From NCBI RefSeq assembly GCF_017744695.1, contig NZ_JAGIAS010000004.1, positions 331,303-395,302 of the forward strand: a stretch of DNA of 64,000 nt, in the 5' to 3' direction. The stretch's first letter is position 1, and each line of letters starts with the position of its first letter. The notes under the pieces are model-generated. The model searched no databases. It saw nothing but the letters and a program-made list of their open reading frames with translations, and had not been told where the DNA came from. The stretch is from Dyadobacter sp. (GTDB lineage Bacteria > Bacteroidota > Bacteroidia > Cytophagales > Spirosomataceae). Shown in pieces: positions 61,049-64,000 of the stretch. The translations under genes were made by a program, and so were the position numbers.

Positions 61049-61644
61049 TAAAATATTCTCTCTGCTTCAAACTCCTTGATCTCTCCCTTCATAGCTTGCA
61101 GATAATCGATATCGTCGAAGCCGTTCATCAGGTTATGTTTTTTATAACCATTGATGTCAAAGGACTCTTTTTCTCCGGTAGCGACGATCGTAATAGTCTG
61201 CTCAGGCAGGTTCACTTCCAGTTCTGCATTCGGATCAGCCTCGATTGCTTCGAATATTTCGTTCAAAAATTCAGGGCTCACCTGCACCGGCAAAATGCCG
61301 ATATTCAATGAGTTACCTTTGAAAATATCTGCAAAAAAGCTCGAAACCACGCAACGGAAACCGTAGTCGTAGATCGCCCACGCAGCGTGCTCACGACTGG
61401 AACCGCTACCGAAGTTGTGGCCTCCTACGAGGATCTTACCGGAGTAAATAGGGTTGTTCAACACGAAGTCCTGCTTCGGCGTATCGTCGCCGTTGAAGCG
61501 CCAGTCGCGGAAGAGGTTGTCGCCAAATCCTTCACGCTTGGTCGCTTTCAGGAAGCGTGCAGGGATGATCTGGTCGGTATCGACGTTTTCGATCGGCAAA
61601 GGTACTGCCGAGCTTTTCAGTATGGTGAATTTATCGTAAGCCAT
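61048..61644 (-). CDS. leuD: 3-isopropylmalate dehydratase small subunit
   Basis: 198 residues. [58 protein letters not shown] with the loop that closes the active site, and [20 protein letters not shown]. It pairs with LeuC for the isomerisation of 2- to 3-isopropylmalate. The gene is separated from leuC by an inserted four-helix-bundle gene (fhb) with heptamer arrays; normally leuC and leuD are adjacent. Confidence 0.95.
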   Translation of the reverse strand: MAYDKFTILKSSAVPLPIENVDTDQIIPARFLKATKREGFGDNLFRDWRFNGDDTPKQDFVLNNPIYSGKILVGGHNFGSGSSREHAAWAIYDYGFRCVVSSFFADIFKGNSLNIGILPVQVSPEFLNEIFEAIEADPNAELEVNLPEQTITIVATGEKESFDINGYKKHNLMNGFDDIDYLQAMKGEIKEFEAERIF

Positions 61645-61686
61645 TGTTTAATGCTTTATGCCCTAAGCTTTAAGCTTTAGGCTTTT
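61645..61686 (+). repeat. 7-base repeat array, 3' flank of the four-helix-bundle gene
   Basis: TGTTTAA, TGCTTTA, TGCCCTA, AGCTTTA, AGCTTTA, GGCTTTT: six units in phase, from just after the leuD start codon to inside the last codons of the fhb gene. Unit type NGCYTWA, in the same orientation as the array at 62055. Confidence 0.75.
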
Positions 61687-62036
61687 TTTGTAATGCTTTT
61701 TTCCAGATTGTACAGCATTCTCTTTATCAGGTTAATTCTTTCGTTCAGTGATAAATAATCCGTTTCTGAAAGATATTTTAAATCCTTTGAGAGCTGTAAG
61801 AGATATTCAACTTCGTGGGCAGAACCCAATGAAATATGTATGAATCTTGCGAACTCCGAGTCTGTCGTTCTGCCACCTCCCTCTGCTAAATTCGTTGGAA
61901 TTGAAACAGATGCCCTCCTGATCTGCGAAGTAACACCATATGTTTCATTCGACGGAAATTTTCGCGTTTTGGTGTAAACATCAAGAACAAACTCATGGCT
62001 AACTCTCCATACCTCATACTTCCTGAAATCTCTCAT
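61677..62036 (-). CDS. four-helix-bundle protein (23S rRNA intervening-sequence protein family)
   Basis: 119 residues. MRDFRKYEVWRVSHEFVLDV start, FPSNETYGVTSQIRRASVSI, PTNLAEGGGRTTDSEFARFI, HISLGSAHEVEYLLQLSKDL: the SIPxNLAEG motif is diagnostic of the fhb/IVP family. Such proteins also occur next to diversity-generating retroelements (Avd), but no reverse transcriptase is here. The gene is AT-rich (a 120-base stretch at 61681-61800 is about 31% G+C by hand count) in an operon near 60%, so it is foreign. It sits in the same direction inside the leu operon and is flanked by heptamer arrays. Confidence 0.88.
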   Translation of the reverse strand: MRDFRKYEVWRVSHEFVLDVYTKTRKFPSNETYGVTSQIRRASVSIPTNLAEGGGRTTDSEFARFIHISLGSAHEVEYLLQLSKDLKYLSETDYLSLNERINLIKRMLYNLEKSITKKA

Positions 62037-62054
62037 AGTGTGTTAATTGTAATC

Positions 62055-62096
62055 TGCTTTTAGCTTATAGCCTATCGCCTAAAGCCTATCGCTTAA
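62055..62096 (+). repeat. 7-base repeat array, 5' flank of the four-helix-bundle gene
   Basis: TGCTTTT, AGCTTAT, AGCCTAT, CGCCTAA, AGCCTAT, CGCTTAA: six units in phase between the fhb start codon and the leuC stop codon (62102). Confidence 0.75.
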
Positions 62097-62101
62097 TACC
62101 C

Positions 62102-63505
62102 TCAAAGCAACGTCCTCGGATCCGTAACCACGCCCGTTACCGCTGCGGCGGCGGCTACGAGCGGGCTTGCGAGCAACGTACGTGCGCCTGGGCCCTGGCG
62201 ACCTTCGAAGTTACGGTTGGAGGTACTTACCGCATACTTACCGGCAGGGACCTTGTCGTCGTTCATTGCGAGACAAGCCGAGCAGCCAGGCTGACGCAAT
62301 TCGAAACCAGCTTCGGTCAAAATATCCAGAATACCTTCTTCTTTAATTTGTGCCTCCACAATGTGCGAGCCCGGAACGATCCACGCCGTTACATTATCAG
62401 CCTTCTTGCGGCCCTTCACGATTGAAGCGAATGCTCGGAAGTCCTCGATACGGCCATTGGTACAGCTACCGATGAAAACGTAATCGATTTTCTTGCCTAG
62501 CATATTTTCGTTCTCATGGAAGCCCATGTAGTTCAGCGACTTATCGTAAGTAGCCTTACCACCTTCTACCTGATCCGAAGTAGGGATCGCGCGGGTGATA
62601 CCCTGGCCCATTCCCGGGTTGGTACCGTACGTGATCATCGGCTCGATGTCGGCTGCATCGAAGTTATATTCTTTGTCAAAAACAGCGCCTTCGTCTGTTT
62701 TTAAAGTCTTCCAGTAAGCCAATGCCTTGTCCCACTTCTCGCCCTTCGGAGCCTGCTCGCGGCCGTTGATGTAGGCAAAAGTCGTTTCGTCGGGAGCGAT
62801 CATACCGCCGCGGGCACCCATTTCGATGCTCATGTTGCAGACGGTCATACGGCCTTCCATCGACATATTTTCGAAAACATCCCCTGCATACTCAACGAAG
62901 TAACCCGTCGCACCGGCAGTTGTCAATTTCGAAATGATATAAAGCGTCACGTCTTTCGGCGTCACGCCTTTGCCCAGCTGGCCATTTACGTTTACACGCA
63001 TTTTCTTCGGCTTGGGCTGCATAATGCATTGCGACGAAAGTACCATTTCCACCTCCGAAGTACCGATACCGAACGCGATCGCGCCGAAAGCACCATGGGT
63101 AGAAGTGTGCGAGTCACCGCAAACGATAGTCATACCTGGTAGCGTAATACCATTCTCAGGTCCCACCACGTGGACGATACCATTGCGGGCGTGACCCAAT
63201 CCCCAGTGTGAAATGCCGTATTTCGCAGCATTCGCTTCGAGGGCTTTCAACTGATTGGCTGAAAGCGGGTCCTGAACCGGAAGGTGCTGGTTAATGGTCG
63301 GGGTGTTGTGGTCGGCCGTCGCGAAAGTACGCTCAGGGTACATCACACCGATACCTCTGGTTTCGAGTCCTAGGAAAGCAACGGGGCTCGTTACTTCATG
63401 GATAAAGTGGCGGTCGATGAAGAACACATCCGGACCATCCTCGATTTTACGGACAACGTGGGCATCCCACACTTTGTCGAAAAGGGTACTCGCTTGATTA
63501 CTCAT
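62102..63505 (-). CDS. leuC: 3-isopropylmalate dehydratase large subunit
   Basis: 467 residues from ATG 63505. The start [18 protein letters not shown] is the normal one; an in-frame 29-residue extension to 63592 exists and is discussed separately. 4Fe-4S Cys ligands are in [17 protein letters not shown] and [16 protein letters not shown], with [19 protein letters not shown]. It forms the aconitase-type heterodimer with LeuD. First gene of the leu operon on this strand. A promoter is not obvious; the leader (63506-63685) is AT-rich. Confidence 0.95.
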   Translation of the reverse strand: MSNQASTLFDKVWDAHVVRKIEDGPDVFFIDRHFIHEVTSPVAFLGLETRGIGVMYPERTFATADHNTPTINQHLPVQDPLSANQLKALEANAAKYGISHWGLGHARNGIVHVVGPENGITLPGMTIVCGDSHTSTHGAFGAIAFGIGTSEVEMVLSSQCIMQPKPKKMRVNVNGQLGKGVTPKDVTLYIISKLTTAGATGYFVEYAGDVFENMSMEGRMTVCNMSIEMGARGGMIAPDETTFAYINGREQAPKGEKWDKALAYWKTLKTDEGAVFDKEYNFDAADIEPMITYGTNPGMGQGITRAIPTSDQVEGGKATYDKSLNYMGFHENENMLGKKIDYVFIGSCTNGRIEDFRAFASIVKGRKKADNVTAWIVPGSHIVEAQIKEEGILDILTEAGFELRQPGCSACLAMNDDKVPAGKYAVSTSNRNFEGRQGPGARTLLASPLVAAAAAVTGVVTDPRTLL

Positions 63506-63685
63506 TTTGATTAAAATTAGAATTTCGCCTCGTCGTTCGGCTTCAAAGAAAGAGCTGATAATCAACGCCTTTCTCAGAAGGAGAACCGACATTACAAATT
63601 ACCGCATATTTAAACGAATATGTATAACGGTAACGGTTCAAAAAATAGTGATTTTGGTTTGGGTGTAGGGTTTGAGCGGAAATCT

Positions 63686-63991
63686 TTATTCCAAATCGTC
63701 ATGTTCCATCAGCGGCTCTTGCCGATTGTCCCAAAAGAAAAGAACGTGTATTTGATCACCTTCGACTTCGTAGAAAAATGAGCAGTTCTTGTGAATCCAG
63801 CCTTTGCGAACGTTTGGATTTTGCCGGGTGCCTTTGAAGATGAAAGGAGTGAGACTTATCGTATCTAAGACATGAATTACCCTGCGGTTAAATTGCCTGG
63901 CAACGTTTTTACCAAACCTTGATTCAATTTGGTCATAAATGGCATCGAATGTTTCGACGGCCGTGGGCGCCAAGATCACCTCATAAGTCAC
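63686..63991 (-). CDS. RelE/ParE family toxin, type II TA system
   Basis: 101 residues starting at GTG 63991. Pattern TYEVILAPTAVETFDAIYDQ, GKNVARQFNRRVIHVLDTIS, HKNCSFFYEVEGDQIHVLFFWDNRQEP with the basic C-terminal strand of ParE/RelE toxins. The start lies 9 bases from the right edge, so the antitoxin, usually upstream and overlapping, lies outside the window. Whether it cleaves mRNA (RelE) or acts on gyrase (ParE) cannot be told. Confidence 0.82.
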   Translation of the reverse strand: MTYEVILAPTAVETFDAIYDQIESRFGKNVARQFNRRVIHVLDTISLTPFIFKGTRQNPNVRKGWIHKNCSFFYEVEGDQIHVLFFWDNRQEPLMEHDDLE

Positions 63992-64000
63992 TATCCGGTT

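Noticed and set aside
61677-62036. diversity-generating retroelement
   Set aside because: An Avd-like fold alone is not enough; no reverse transcriptase, template repeat or variable repeat was found.

Overview
The window looks like a chromosomal segment of a member of the Bacteroidota, most likely a Cytophagales/Spirosomaceae type bacterium close to Dyadobacter. The signs are a gliding-motility lipoprotein (GldB), many Bacteroidota-restricted families (DUF6089-like barrels, DUF2911, DUF1573, DUF4136, LVIVD-repeat lipoprotein, Bacteroidota-type LptD), ECF sigma factors with unusual partners, and promoter-like TAnnTTTG boxes, often without a clear Shine-Dalgarno. The assignment is by family content only. 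I saw no rRNA or tRNA gene, no CRISPR array, no insertion sequence and no prophage.

Layout. 1-8.9 kb: a cut SDR gene, gldB, a lone nuoH, a three-gene ABC transporter group with a His/acid-rich permease loop, and a four-gene operon of two barrels, a DUF2911 protein and a trypsin-like protease. 9-11.9 kb: an ECF sigma factor overlapping a small unknown gene, endonuclease III and a two-domain FKBP lipoprotein. 11.9-16.6 kb (minus strand): a fused 2-oxoacid dehydrogenase E1, then a pglC/pglD/pglE-like sugar module in the same run. 16.8-22.1 kb: envelope genes (DUF1573, LptD, amidase, MCE protein). 22.2-28 kb: methylcrotonyl-CoA-carboxylase-type beta subunit, a HIBADH-family dehydrogenase, aroB and a VOC protein. 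28-44 kb: mixed housekeeping (PlsC, kinase/HAD pair, two Uma2 proteins, amidase, YifB, FabI, response regulator, HemB, M28 and S9 peptidases). 44-55 kb: an SPFH/RHH operon with a symmetric operator-like site, a TonB-like protein, an LpxH-like/glycosyltransferase pair, a lipoprotein/barrel operon, a serpin, and an ECF sigma with an anti-sigma/beta-barrel fusion. 55-64 kb: msrC, purU, then the leucine operon leuC-(four-helix-bundle gene)-leuD-leuA2/cimA-like-leuB-leuA and a RelE/ParE toxin at the edge.

The most interesting parts are regulatory and repetitive DNA. (1) leuA is preceded by what reads as a complete classical attenuator: a promoter, a 17-codon leader peptide with four Leu codons, and three segments that can form either an antiterminator or a terminator. 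(2) A degenerate 7-bp-period repeat occurs at four places. Two arrays flank an AT-rich four-helix-bundle gene lying between leuC and leuD, one forms an inverted array filling the leuD/leuA2 gap, and one ends two bases before the hemB start codon. (3) A 36-bp symmetric site with 11-bp-spaced half sites lies in front of the SPFH-RHH operon. All three are read directly from sequence; their functions are inferred.

Leucine metabolism recurs in the window: the biosynthetic operon is at the right, while an E1 of branched-chain 2-oxoacid dehydrogenase type, an MCC-type carboxylase subunit and a 3-hydroxyisobutyrate-dehydrogenase-family enzyme lie to the left without their usual partner genes.
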